Source of the DNA: Gemmatimonas sp.
GTDB taxonomy: Bacteria > Gemmatimonadota > Gemmatimonadetes > Gemmatimonadales > Gemmatimonadaceae
DNA length: 46,271 nucleotides
Reading direction: 5' to 3'
NCBI GenBank assembly: GCA_023910675.1
Contig: JAAVWC010000030.1
Span: forward strand, 1 to 46,271
Shown here: positions 1 to 9,466 of the stretch, piece by piece
Layout: every line of letters begins with the position of its first letter
How positions within the stretch are numbered: the stretch's first letter is position 1
The notes under the pieces: generated by a model
Databases searched by the model: none
Told to the model about the DNA's origin: nothing
The model's input: only the letters and a program-made list of their open reading frames with translations
Translations under genes and position numbers: made by a program

Positions 1-250
1 CGTGATTGGGGCCGTTGAGCCAGATGGCGTCGATGCGTGGATCGGCGACCATGTCGGTAATGGTCTTGTACGCCTTGGCGTCGCCTACGTCGAGATCACG
101 CGCGTACTTGGCCGCTGATGCGGCGTTCTTGGCGTTGGGGCTCCACACGCCGAGCACGTCGGCGTCGCGAACGTAGCGGAAGCCCTGCATGTGAAAGCGG
201 GCGTTGAAGCCGGATCCGATGAATCCGATACCGAGGCGCTGACCAGACAT
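1..250 (-). CDS. Gfo/Idh/MocA family oxidoreductase, N-terminal part
   Basis: Only the first 83 codons are inside the window; the 3' end lies beyond position 1. The ATG is at 250-248. The protein opens MSGQRLGIGFIGSGFNARFH, a Rossmann fold start with the GxGxxxxxH pattern of the Gfo/Idh/MocA NAD(P)-dependent sugar dehydrogenases. It continues with a segment ending in DPRIDAIWLNGPNH, the position where the family carries its conserved (T/N)PNxxH-like motif. Members oxidise or reduce sugars, inositols and related polyols. No signal peptide is seen, so it is probably cytoplasmic. The substrate cannot be read from the fragment. It is followed upstream (higher coordinates) by the ligase gene, with 96 bases between the ligase stop and this start. 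Confidence 0.85.
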   Translation of the reverse strand, partial: MSGQRLGIGFIGSGFNARFHMQGFRYVRDADVLGVWSPNAKNAASAAKYARDLDVGDAKAYKTITDMVADPRIDAIWLNGPNH

Positions 251-346
251 TCGTCGATGGTGGTTCGGGGGGAGTGCGTTACTGCAAACACGGAGGCGCT
301 GCACGAAATTACCACGCCGGATGGAACGGCGTACAGGCTCTCGGGG

Positions 347-1933
347 CTAGTGGGACGGGGAGCGTGCGGCGTTGGCCCGCTCACGCTCCACCAGGAGGCG
401 TCGCAGGATTTTTCCCGAGGGGGATTTGGGGATGCTTTCGACGAACTCCACCTGTCGCACCTTCTTGTACGGCGACACGCGTTCCGCCACGTAGGCCATG
501 ACGTGTGCGTCGTCGATGTCACCACGACGTACGATGAACGCCTTGGGAATTTCGCCGGCGTCGGCGTCGGGGACGGGGATGACGGCGGCGTCGGCGATGA
601 GCGGATTGGAGAGGAGCAAGGCTTCGAGCTCGGCGGGCGCCACCTGCATCCCCTTGTATTTGATGAGTTCCTTCACGCGATCGACCACGTGGTACCAGCC
701 GTCTTTCTCCACGGCGACATCACCGGTTTTGAACCAGCCGTCGGGCGTAAGGCACGCGGCGGTGGCCTCGGGCTTGTTGAGGTACCCCTTCATCACCTGC
801 GGCCCGCGAATCCAGAGCTCGCCGCGCTCGCCCGACGCGACGTCCGCCCCAGTGTCGGGATCGACGAGACGGCAGTCCGTGCCCGGGATACTCGGTCCCA
901 CCGACCCGGTATCGGCCGACGTGGTGGTGAAGGGATGGAAGTGCGTCACAGGGCTGGTTTCGGTGAGCCCATACCCCTGACGCACCAGGCATCCGAGTCG
1001 CGCGGCGCAGGCGTCGGCGAGATCGGCACTGAGTGGGGCGGCGCCACTCATGATGACGCGCACGCTGCTCAGTTCGAAGTTCGCCACGACGGGGTGCTTG
1101 GCCAGCGCGAGAATGATGGGCGGCACCAGATTCATGTAGCTGATGCGATGCTTCGCAATGGTGCCAAGAAACTGTTCGAGATCGAAGCGCGGCATGCTGA
1201 CGATCGTCGCGCCCTGTGAGAGCGCAGCGCCGAGCACGACGACCATGCCGTAGATGTGGAAGAACGGCAGCACCCCAATGACGGTGTCGTTGGCGGTCAT
1301 GCCCATCCCGGCCGCGTCGCATTGCACGAGGTTGGCGACGAGGTTGCGGTGCGTGAGCATGACACCTTTGGGCACGCCCGCGGTGCCGCTGGAGTAGGGC
1401 AGCGCACACACGTCGATGGCGGGGTCGATGTCGACACGCGGCGGTGTGTCGCCGTGCGCGAAGAGCGCGGCGTAGGGCGTGGCGCCGGCGGCTTCACCGA
1501 AGACCACGATGTCGCGCACGGTGCCGGCGATTTCTGCGGCCGTGCTGCACTTCTCGTAGAGATCGGGGATGGAGACGAGCATGACCGCTTTGCTGTCGGC
1601 GAACTGCGCCCCGATTTCTTCGGCCGTCGCGATAGGGTTGACGGTGCTGCAGACGGCGCCGATGAGCGTGACGGCGTAGAAGACGACGGCGAAGTCAGGG
1701 ATGTTCGGGCTGACGAGGCCGACGACATCGCCTTTGCGAATGCCCTTGGCGTGCAGGCCGGCGGCGACCGCACGGACGCTGCGCGCGAGTTCAGCGTAGG
1801 TGAGCGATCGGCCGGATGCCGCGCAAACGATGGCCGGCTTGTCGGGGTGCTGCGCGGCGCGACGCAACACGAACGGCACGAGCGCCGTGTCGGAAATGTC
1901 GACGTCGGGATACGGGCTCGCGATCACGCGCAT
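347..1933 (-). CDS. AMP-dependent acyl/aryl-CoA ligase (4-coumarate-CoA ligase-like)
   Basis: A 528-residue adenylate-forming enzyme that would activate a carboxylic acid with ATP and load it on CoA. The AMP-binding P-loop is YSSGTAGVPKGVMLTHRN at residues 180-197. Core motif GYGLTETSP is at 320-328, GWFKTGDVAVEKDGWYHVVD at 399-418, and the C-terminal PKSPSGKILRR carries the catalytic lysine near residue 508. Length and motif order match 4-coumarate-CoA ligase and related long/medium-chain or aryl-CoA ligases; the substrate is not determined by these motifs. The ATG at 1933 gives a full N-terminus. The TCGGGG-rich repeat begins directly upstream of the start codon, so any promoter or leader lies inside or beyond that repeat. 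It is not PaaK, whose sequence is shorter and diverges from these motifs. Confidence 0.9.
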   Translation of the reverse strand: MRVIASPYPDVDISDTALVPFVLRRAAQHPDKPAIVCAASGRSLTYAELARSVRAVAAGLHAKGIRKGDVVGLVSPNIPDFAVVFYAVTLIGAVCSTVNPIATAEEIGAQFADSKAVMLVSIPDLYEKCSTAAEIAGTVRDIVVFGEAAGATPYAALFAHGDTPPRVDIDPAIDVCALPYSSGTAGVPKGVMLTHRNLVANLVQCDAAGMGMTANDTVIGVLPFFHIYGMVVVLGAALSQGATIVSMPRFDLEQFLGTIAKHRISYMNLVPPIILALAKHPVVANFELSSVRVIMSGAAPLSADLADACAARLGCLVRQGYGLTETSPVTHFHPFTTTSADTGSVGPSIPGTDCRLVDPDTGADVASGERGELWIRGPQVMKGYLNKPEATAACLTPDGWFKTGDVAVEKDGWYHVVDRVKELIKYKGMQVAPAELEALLLSNPLIADAAVIPVPDADAGEIPKAFIVRRGDIDDAHVMAYVAERVSPYKKVRQVEFVESIPKSPSGKILRRLLVERERANAARSPSH

Positions 1934-2361
<428 letters not shown>

Positions 2362-3147
2362 TTAGCGGTCCAGCAACACGAAGGCGCGCAGCGGCGCTCC
2401 GCCCACGTTGTTGTCCGCGGCGACAATCGTGCGCACCGTATTGGCCACCAACGCCAGCGACGCCACGTTGATCGCCACGGCCCCTGCCCGTGCCGCCGCC
2501 GCTGTCCCCGCCGGCACGACACGCACCTGGTACGTTCCCGGCGCCACGGCCAAGTACGCCGACGCCGTGCGCTCGCTCACGTTCGCGAGCGTTGGCGTCG
2601 CCGCAGCGAGGTCCGCACCGACCGCCGTCACGAAGATGTCCACCGCGCCCGCGGTGGGGCTCAAGTGCACCACCCGCACCCGCGCCTGCGTCGGGGCCAA
2701 CGTGTTGTCATCGGTGGTGACGAAGTTGGTAACCGCCGACGCCCCGGTGCCACCGTTGGCGTAGATCGTCTGATCCTGACTCGCCGCCACGGTGAACGGA
2801 ATCGTCGACACCACCGTGTTGGTGTCGGCCGTGCGCTTGAGCACCAGCGTGCGGCTGCCCGCGTACACCGGCGAATAATTCGCGGTGTTGGGCGCCGCCA
2901 GCGTGATGGGCGTGCTCTGGGTGTACGTGAGGTTGACCCCGAACGGCAGCCCTTCGAGGATGGCGTTGACGCGACCGCGCGTGGTGTCGGTAATGACATT
3001 CACGAAGCGGACACGGCCCGTCGGTCCGGTGGGTGCGAACGGATCGGCAGCATCGGTCGTACCGCACGCCGCGAGCAGGACACTGGCAAGCGACACGGCG
3101 ACGACAGCCACGGCACGGCGGGACTTCATCATGGGAAGCGTAGTCAT
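2362..3147 (-). CDS. DUF4397 domain lipoprotein
   Basis: A 261-residue exported lipoprotein. The signal segment ends in the lipobox LLAAC with Cys28. Two related beta-rich segments follow: residues about 45-130 starting with VRFVNVITDTTRGRVNAIL, and residues about 150-235 starting with ARVRVVHLSPTAGAVDIFVT. The second is the typical opening of DUF4397, a surface domain of unknown function. I chose ATG 3147 because GAGG lies nine bases upstream; a GTG at 3162 directly after the SusD stop is the alternative. It is the last gene of the SusC-SusD-DUF4397 run and sits 11 bases after the SusD stop, which suggests an accessory surface subunit of the same uptake system. Ligand unknown. Confidence 0.85.
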   Translation of the reverse strand: MTTLPMMKSRRAVAVVAVSLASVLLAACGTTDAADPFAPTGPTGRVRFVNVITDTTRGRVNAILEGLPFGVNLTYTQSTPITLAAPNTANYSPVYAGSRTLVLKRTADTNTVVSTIPFTVAASQDQTIYANGGTGASAVTNFVTTDDNTLAPTQARVRVVHLSPTAGAVDIFVTAVGADLAAATPTLANVSERTASAYLAVAPGTYQVRVVPAGTAAAARAGAVAINVASLALVANTVRTIVAADNNVGGAPLRAFVLLDR

Positions 3148-3158
3148 GGTGGGCAGCC

Positions 3159-4517
3159 TCACTGTTGGCAGACTGCGGGGAAGGTCGCGGGCTCGGCGGG
3201 ATCGGCCGGCACGTTCGGATTGGCGTTGCGATCACCGATGGCGTAGGGCAGCCAGCAGCGCTGACCGCCCACCGGCACCGCCGGCGCCGCCACCGGCCCG
3301 CGTACGCCGACGCGCCGGCGCGCGTCTTCCCAGCGGAGTCCCGTGCCGAACAATTCATAACGACGCTGCACGTACACCTCGTCGAGCAGCTGCGCCTGGG
3401 TGAGCACATCCGTCAACGCTGTCAGACACGCCTTCGGATCGTCGAGGCCACGCCCGCCGGTGCAGTCGGTGCGCACCGAATCCAGCGCCGCCTGCGCCGC
3501 GGCCAACTGGTTCTGCTGCGCGAGCCCTTCCGCCTTGATGAGCAGCGCCTCGTCGGGGAAGTACACCGGCAACGGCGCCTGCGCACCTGCATAGCGGCTC
3601 CAGTTGTCCAGCAGCGCCCCAACACGACCCGAGAGCGTGGCCGAGGGCGCCACGAACCACGTAAAGCGCTGGTCGCCGGCCGCCATGCTCGTACGCCACT
3701 GGCGACGCGGCGCGATGCCGTTGGTGCCGCCCGTGACGTTGGCGTAGAAGTTCACCGTCGGTGCCGGAAACTGCAGCAACGACACGGCGGCCGGGCCCGT
3801 GCGCGGCACCAGATTGGCGTACGTCACCGCGTTCGCGTTGTCGTTGGCCAAGCGGGCATACCGCGCGCGGAACAGCTGAATCATGGCGTTCAGGTTCACA
3901 CCCGGCGTCAGGATGCTGTTGGTGAAAAACGCACTCGGCGGCGTCGCGGTGAGCTGTGCGTTGGCCGAATCCAGCAGCGCCCGGACATACGGCAGCGCCT
4001 CGGCACGCGTCACATACGTCGGCGTCGTGATGCCGTACGTATTGATCGGCAAACGCTGGTAGCTCTGCAGCGCTTCGCCCAGGGCTTCGGCCTTGAGCGT
4101 CTGCGCCAGCGCAACGAGTCCGCTGCGGGTCCCCGGGTCGAACTGCGCCGAGAGCGCGCTCGCCCCCGCCAGCAGATCGTCCGCCGTACGCACCGTGCGG
4201 TACACCGAATTGAACACGTTGTCCGCGATACCGGTGCCGGGCGCGATCGCCCCCTGCTCCGCGTCGCTGATGGAAATCAACGCGGCACTCGTGGCGGCAA
4301 ACTCGTCGGTCACGAGCCCGCCCATGTACGCGAAGTTCCCGTACGAGGTGGCGAAACGCCCCTGCAGGCCGGTGGCCAGGGCAATGACGCCGTCGGCGCT
4401 GGTGGTGACCTGCGCTTCCGTCGGGGAATTGGGGTTCTGCAAGTCGAGGCTGCACGCCCCGAGTGCCAAAGTCGCAAACGCGGTGGAGAGCACCGCGCGC
4501 GTGTGGTTCATGCGCAT
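3159..4517 (-). CDS. RagB/SusD family outer-membrane nutrient-binding lipoprotein
   Basis: A 452-residue lipoprotein with lipobox LGAC (Cys22) followed by SLDLQNPNSPTEAQV, the usual SusD-family start after the lipid anchor. The C-terminal part has the alpha-helical repeat signature of SusD proteins, including FPDEALLIKAEGLAQQNQLA and EVYVQRRYELFGTGLRWEDA. SusD proteins sit on the outer membrane as a lid over a SusC porin and capture glycans or peptides. The SusC gene ends 19 bases upstream. ATG 4517 is preceded by GGAG at nine bases spacing; a second ATG at 4511 is also possible. The reading frame stays open further upstream, but that part overlaps SusC and lacks signal-peptide character. The carried substrate cannot be inferred. 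Confidence 0.9.
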   Translation of the reverse strand: MRMNHTRAVLSTAFATLALGACSLDLQNPNSPTEAQVTTSADGVIALATGLQGRFATSYGNFAYMGGLVTDEFAATSAALISISDAEQGAIAPGTGIADNVFNSVYRTVRTADDLLAGASALSAQFDPGTRSGLVALAQTLKAEALGEALQSYQRLPINTYGITTPTYVTRAEALPYVRALLDSANAQLTATPPSAFFTNSILTPGVNLNAMIQLFRARYARLANDNANAVTYANLVPRTGPAAVSLLQFPAPTVNFYANVTGGTNGIAPRRQWRTSMAAGDQRFTWFVAPSATLSGRVGALLDNWSRYAGAQAPLPVYFPDEALLIKAEGLAQQNQLAAAQAALDSVRTDCTGGRGLDDPKACLTALTDVLTQAQLLDEVYVQRRYELFGTGLRWEDARRRVGVRGPVAAPAVPVGGQRCWLPYAIGDRNANPNVPADPAEPATFPAVCQQ

Positions 4518-4536
4518 GTGGTGAAGTCTCCGGAAG

Positions 4537-7500
4537 TCAGTAAGTGAAGCGGGCGCTGAGCGAGAACGTACGCGGAATGGGATAGCCACCGAAGTCGAAG
4601 CCGCGATCGGCGGCCGTCGTCTGGCCGCTGCCCACACCACCGGCGTTCGTGCCGAACAGGTTGATCTCGGGGTCGTAGCCGCTGTACTTGGTCCACACTG
4701 CGAGATTGCGTCCCGACAGCGTCAGATCGACGCCTTCCTTGAACACCCGACGCAGCGGCTTCCAATCGACCGAGTAGGTCGCTGACAGTTCGCGGAGCTT
4801 CACGAAACTGCCGTCCTCCACCCAATACTCGAAAATGCCTTGCGTGCGGGCGTTGAAGCCGGGGGCCGTCTTGCGCGGATCACCATAGGGCAACAGCTCC
4901 CGTTCGAACGAGCGCGAGTTGCTCGCAATACCGGCATTCTGCGCACGCGTCGACAGGTTCATCACGTCGTTGCCGAACACGCCATCGAGCAGCACGCGCA
5001 CACGCAAGTTGCGCCCGATGGTGAACTCGTTGAGCAACGATCCCATCCAATCCGGATTCGGATCACCGATGACCGCGTTGAGCGAATCGTTGCAGCTGCC
5101 GCCGCTGATCGCCTGACGCTGCGCTGCCGTGCCCATATCGGCCGCCTGATTGCTGCGGCGATAGCGCCCCAAGGAGTCCACCAGCAACGCCCCCGTGCGG
5201 CAATCACGCGCGGCATACGATCCGTAGAACACGCCGGCCGGTTCGCCGACGCGGATGCGGTTGGGGTAGCCACCCGCCGACTGGAAGTCCTGAATATTCA
5301 GGCTCTCGACGAGGTTACGGTTCCGCGTATACGTGACCGTGGACTCCCACTTGAGGTTCCGCCGGTTCACGTTCGTGGTGCGCACCAACAGTTCGACCCC
5401 CTTGTTGCTCATCGAACCGATCGGCGCGAACTGTCGCGAGAAGCCCGTGCTCGTCGCCAGCGGCCGGAAGAACAGGAGGTCGTTGACCTGCCGATCGTAG
5501 TACGTCGCCTCGACCGCCACCTTGCCGTTCAGGAACCCAGCCTCGGCGCCCACTTCGGCTTCCCGGGCGCGCTCATTGCGCAACGACGGGTTACCGAACG
5601 TCACGTCGTTCACGAAGCCCGGGCGGCCGGCAAACGGCAGCTGCGAATACGTGATGTACTGCGAATACGCATTCACGATACCCGGCTGCGAACCCGCCCA
5701 GCCCAACGCGGTGCGCAACCGCAGGTTGTTGATGAGCCCCGTCCGGTTCTCCAACGCCACGTACGACAGCGACAGCTTGGGGAACGCCTGCCAGCGCTCG
5801 GTGGGCGCGAACGTGCTCGACGCGTCGTAGCGCACGGCGCCCGTGAAGAAGAGCCTATTCGACCAGTCGATTTCCTGCTGCGCGTAGAAGCCCAGCGTGC
5901 GCAGCTCCACATCCGACTGACCAGCGGCGAAGATGGAGCCCGCGCTCACCAGTTCACCCACCGGCGCGAGGCCGTTGGCGGTGGCACTCGTGGTACGAAG
6001 GCGCTGCGACGTGTAATTGAAGCCCGCCGTCGTGCGCATTCCGAACGCATCGTTCAGGCGCCACGAGTACGAGCCGACGCCGTCCTGATTGATGACGCGC
6101 GAATCCTGAAACACCGACTGCGAGCGGCCGGTGGCCAAAGGCGCCGTGCCGAGGACGGCACTACGCGGCACGAACTGGCGCTGCTCGAATGCCGAGTTGT
6201 CGATGCCCAGCGTGTAGTCGAGCAACAGGTTGGCGCGCGGCGTCCAGGTGAACTTGGTGCTGCCGATGAACCGGTTGATCGTTTGCGGATTGCGAATGCG
6301 ATCGATCGCGAGCAACGGATTGGTGCCCAGCGATGGCGGCAGCGGATAGACGCCGTTGACCGGACGGAAGTCGACGTTGGTGGGCGAGAAGAAGAGCGAC
6401 CCCATGATGCCGTAATCGTTCTGCTCGCCGAACGCCTGAAACTGATTGTTCGTCGTCACGAAGTTCGAGGTGACGTTGGCCACCAGGTTACTCGCGAGCT
6501 GCTGCTGCAGATTGATGCGGGCCCCGGTGCGCTGCGAGCTCGTCGAGCGCATGATCCCCTGATCGTCCGCGAAGTTGCCGCTGATGAAGTAGCGGGTCTG
6601 ATCGTTGCCACCTTCAACCGTCAGATTCTGCTCCGTGCTCGGCGAGCGCCGGAAAATGTCGTCCTGATAGTCGAAGCGCGGCGTCGGCAACCCATTCACG
6701 TCGAACGGATACAGGTTGAACGGCTGCTTCTCGCGCAGCTCATTCGTGCCGTAGCGGGTCGTGAGCGCGAAGCGCGGCTTGCCAATGCTGCCGCGCTTCG
6801 TGAAGATCTGCACCACGCCGTTATTGGCGCGCGAGCCGTACAGCGCTGCGGCGGCCGCGCCACGAATGATTTCGATGCGATCGATGTCCTGGGGATTGAT
6901 GTCGGCCAGACGATTCTGCGGGTTGGAGCGACCGCCGAGGTCGGCCAGCTGCCCGGAGCCGTTGTCGACGATCACGCCGTCGATGATGTACAGCGGGTCG
7001 GAGCCGGAGATGAACGAGTTGGTGCCGCGCAGGCGGACGGAGATGCCACCACCGCCCGGGCCGCCGGAGTTCTGCGAGATCTGCGCGCCGGCAATCTTGC
7101 CCTGCAGCGCCTGATCGACCGTCACCGATTGTGCGCGGCTGATGACCGTGCTATCGAGCGACGCGATGCTGGTGCCGACCTTTCGTTTCTCGGTCGGCGC
7201 GGCAGAACCCGTCACCACGATTTCGCCAAGGTTCATCGCGCTGATCGTCAGCGACACATCGAGCGTGGCGGTGCCACCCTCGGTGATCGTGACGGGGCGC
7301 GACGCGGGCAGATACCCGAGACGCCGCACGGTGATCGTGCGGGCCCCTGCTGGCGCGGCCGTCAGCACGTATTCACCCCGAGCATTGGTCAGCGCCCCCA
7401 CTCGCGTGTTGGCCACCAGGATCTGCGCGTCGGCGAGCGGCTGGCCGGTGCCCGCGTCGGTCACCTTGCCGCGCACGGTACCGGTAGACGCGACGGCCTG

Positions 7501-7590
7501 CGCCGACACCGCGCTACCCGCGACTGTGAGGGAAAGAGCAGCTGCTGAACCGCGTATCAGCATACTGCTCAGCATCGATCGGATGAACAT
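4537..7590 (-). CDS. SusC/RagA family TonB-linked outer membrane receptor (first copy)
   Basis: About 1017 residues. A signal peptide (ending AVSAQ) is followed by a carboxypeptidase-regulatory beta domain starting GTVRGKVTDAGTGQPLADAQ at roughly residues 37-115. A linker with GEIVVTGSAAPTEKRKVGTS leads to the plug domain with VRLRGTNSFISGSDPLYIID, IERIEIIRGAAAAALYGSRA and GVVQIFTKRG. The remainder is a long beta-barrel ending in FSLSARFTY with a C-terminal aromatic residue. The protein would import a large nutrient across the outer membrane using TonB energy, together with the SusD partner 19 bases downstream. The start is set at ATG 7590 (MFIRSMLSS); ATGs at 7575 and 7563 keep the signal peptide too. 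Upstream extension to 7647 looks non-coding. The promoter should lie in 7591-7694. Confidence 0.92.
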   Translation of the reverse strand: MFIRSMLSSMLIRGSAAALSLTVAGSAVSAQAVASTGTVRGKVTDAGTGQPLADAQILVANTRVGALTNARGEYVLTAAPAGARTITVRRLGYLPASRPVTITEGGTATLDVSLTISAMNLGEIVVTGSAAPTEKRKVGTSIASLDSTVISRAQSVTVDQALQGKIAGAQISQNSGGPGGGGISVRLRGTNSFISGSDPLYIIDGVIVDNGSGQLADLGGRSNPQNRLADINPQDIDRIEIIRGAAAAALYGSRANNGVVQIFTKRGSIGKPRFALTTRYGTNELREKQPFNLYPFDVNGLPTPRFDYQDDIFRRSPSTEQNLTVEGGNDQTRYFISGNFADDQGIMRSTSSQRTGARINLQQQLASNLVANVTSNFVTTNNQFQAFGEQNDYGIMGSLFFSPTNVDFRPVNGVYPLPPSLGTNPLLAIDRIRNPQTINRFIGSTKFTWTPRANLLLDYTLGIDNSAFEQRQFVPRSAVLGTAPLATGRSQSVFQDSRVINQDGVGSYSWRLNDAFGMRTTAGFNYTSQRLRTTSATANGLAPVGELVSAGSIFAAGQSDVELRTLGFYAQQEIDWSNRLFFTGAVRYDASSTFAPTERWQAFPKLSLSYVALENRTGLINNLRLRTALGWAGSQPGIVNAYSQYITYSQLPFAGRPGFVNDVTFGNPSLRNERAREAEVGAEAGFLNGKVAVEATYYDRQVNDLLFFRPLATSTGFSRQFAPIGSMSNKGVELLVRTTNVNRRNLKWESTVTYTRNRNLVESLNIQDFQSAGGYPNRIRVGEPAGVFYGSYAARDCRTGALLVDSLGRYRRSNQAADMGTAAQRQAISGGSCNDSLNAVIGDPNPDWMGSLLNEFTIGRNLRVRVLLDGVFGNDVMNLSTRAQNAGIASNSRSFERELLPYGDPRKTAPGFNARTQGIFEYWVEDGSFVKLRELSATYSVDWKPLRRVFKEGVDLTLSGRNLAVWTKYSGYDPEINLFGTNAGGVGSGQTTAADRGFDFGGYPIPRTFSLSARFTY

Positions 7591-7683
7591 GCCTGCGCTC
7601 TGATAGGAGGGAGTCACTCGTCGGGAGGGAACTGCTGAACGAGTCAATATGGCACGCTAGCGAGGCACAATCGCCTCGGCAAT

Positions 7684-7695
7684 ATGCCGCGGCAT
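7684..7695. other. Perfect 12-bp palindrome at the end of the methyltransferase gene
   Basis: ATGCCGCGGCAT is self-complementary and touches the methyltransferase stop codon (7697-7695). A six-base inverted repeat CGAGGC/GCCTCG lies just beside it, within about 7664-7680. They sit in the 104-bp gap that must hold the end of one transcript and the promoter of SusC. They could be a weak terminator or an operator; there is no T-run. Confidence 0.35.
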
Positions 7696-8420
7696 TAAAC
7701 CGTGCGAACCACGCCGGCAACCGGGTCAGCGCGCAACGTCAGCAACAGCGAACTTGGTGCGCCGGTGTCAGGATGACACGGTTCGTGAAGCGCCTCGAGT
7801 GCGAAGCCGCTGGCGCGCAACAGAGCGACCCAGCTCCCGACGGTGCGGAAATACCACGGCGCCGGGTCGGTGAACGCGTCACTGAACCCCGCCCAACTGC
7901 CCTCGCGCCACCCGTCTTCGTAGGGCAGATCGCCACGCGCGCTGACCGGGTGCAATGTCTGGATGATCAGCCGCCCCCCGTGTCCCAATGACGCGGGAAG
8001 CGCCTTCAGCAAAGCGCCCACGGACTCGTTCCCGAACAGCGCGAAATTGCAGACGATCAGATCGAAGGTACCATAGCCCTCGGCGATCAATGCCCCGGCG
8101 GCAATCGCCTCGTAGGTATGCACGGCGTAGGTGCCCGGTACCCCGTCCACCGAATGACCGGCACGAGCGGCGTCGATGAGGCCGGGGATGGCATCTACGC
8201 CGACCGCTGCGATCCCATCGCGCGCGACCTCGTGACAGATCCACCCCTCGCCACAGCCCAGGTCAAGGATGCGACGCGGGGCGTGCGAGCGGATGGCCCC
8301 CAGGATCGCGGCGTTCGTCACCGCCACCCGGCTGGCAATTTCCCCGCGACGGACGGCGTCCGTCCACGGGGCCACGTTCGCGTGCCAGGTCCGCAGAATG
8401 CGTTCGTCTGGTGAATGCAT
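7695..8420 (-). CDS. Class I SAM-dependent methyltransferase
   Basis: A 241-residue cytoplasmic protein. Motif I is RILDLGCGEGWICHEVAR at about residues 50-67, followed by the acidic strand GVDAIPGLIDAAR that would hold the SAM ribose. The post-motif FDLIVCNFALFGNES and the GGRLIIQTLHP segment complete a Rossmann-like methyltransferase fold of the Methyltransf_11/25 type. Such proteins methylate small molecules, quinone precursors or proteins, and the acceptor is unknown. The start is ATG 8420 (MHSPDERIL). An in-frame extension to 8543 would be translated from the TCGGGG repeat and is rejected. The gene stands alone between element B upstream and the SusC promoter region downstream. Confidence 0.85.
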   Translation of the reverse strand: MHSPDERILRTWHANVAPWTDAVRRGEIASRVAVTNAAILGAIRSHAPRRILDLGCGEGWICHEVARDGIAAVGVDAIPGLIDAARAGHSVDGVPGTYAVHTYEAIAAGALIAEGYGTFDLIVCNFALFGNESVGALLKALPASLGHGGRLIIQTLHPVSARGDLPYEDGWREGSWAGFSDAFTDPAPWYFRTVGSWVALLRASGFALEALHEPCHPDTGAPSSLLLTLRADPVAGVVRTV

Positions 8421-8462
8421 GTGAACTATTGCCCTGTGCGCATTGCGGACATGTCTCTCGCG

Positions 8463-8776
<314 letters not shown>

Positions 8777-9466
8777 TCAGGCAAGCCCAAGCCGACGGCG
8801 AATAGCCAAGTTCGGTCCTTCAAACGTCGGCATCGCCACGTTGCCGATGTAGCCGAGGTCCTTCCAGCCGGCCGGTGTGGTATAAAACGCGGTCGCCGTC
8901 TGATCGCGAATCGTGTCGAAGAACTGCGCCGCGAACTGATGTTCCGGCTTGGCTTTCGGCAGGTAGCAAATGTCGTCGCAGATCTGCGTGCGTTGCGCGT
9001 TCGTCGCCAAATGAAACCGCGTGCCGAAGCGCGTCTGACTCTCGCGATCGAGCCACGCCAGTCCGCCGCGCACGCGCACCAGCGACGCGTCGCCGCCGGG
9101 ACGGCTTGCCCACTCGTTGATGTAGCCGGGCGCGCCCACCGTGGACGCGGCTGGGCTCTTGGCGTCAGCCGGGATGATCATGTCGCAAAGCGCGCTCAAC
9201 GTCGTGAGCTCACGCAGCGACAACTTCATCGGCCAGTCGGCCTTGGCCACCTGCAACACCGGATCACTCGGCGTGCCGCGCGGGCCTTTGCGCTTGATGG
9301 GACGCTGCTGCTCGTCGAGCAGTGGCAGCGGTTCGCGCGACACCGCTGGCGCCGGTGCGGCGGCTGCGGTGTCTGGCAGCATTGGCACCACCGCCGCGGC
9401 CGCCATCACCTTCAGCGCGTCGCGGCGCGCGATGCCGGTGCTCGGCGTCGTGTTCTCGTCGCTCAT
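8777..9466 (-). CDS. Gluconate 2-dehydrogenase subunit 3 family protein, Tat-exported
   Basis: A 229-residue small subunit of a membrane or periplasmic GMC-type dehydrogenase. It begins MSDENTTPSTGIARRDALKV with the twin-arginine region RRDALKVMAAAAVVPML, so it should be exported folded by the Tat system and carry its flavoprotein partner with it. The body contains LSLRELTTLSALCDMIIPAD and later GTRFHLATNAQRTQICDDIC, typical of the gluconate dehydrogenase subunit 3 family. The ATG at 9466 overlaps the GMC stop as TGATG, which implies translational coupling and fixed stoichiometry with the catalytic subunit. No cytochrome c subunit gene is found in the window, so the electron acceptor is unknown. 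Confidence 0.88.
   Translation of the reverse strand: MSDENTTPSTGIARRDALKVMAAAAVVPMLPDTAAAAPAPAVSREPLPLLDEQQRPIKRKGPRGTPSDPVLQVAKADWPMKLSLRELTTLSALCDMIIPADAKSPAASTVGAPGYINEWASRPGGDASLVRVRGGLAWLDRESQTRFGTRFHLATNAQRTQICDDICYLPKAKPEHQFAAQFFDTIRDQTATAFYTTPAGWKDLGYIGNVAMPTFEGPNLAIRRRLGLA

Noticed and set aside
4840..7548. A 902-codon plus-strand frame antisense to the first SusC gene
   Set aside because: It is Arg/His/Ala-rich without recognisable domains and mirrors the codon bias of the real gene. GC-rich DNA keeps antisense frames open by chance.
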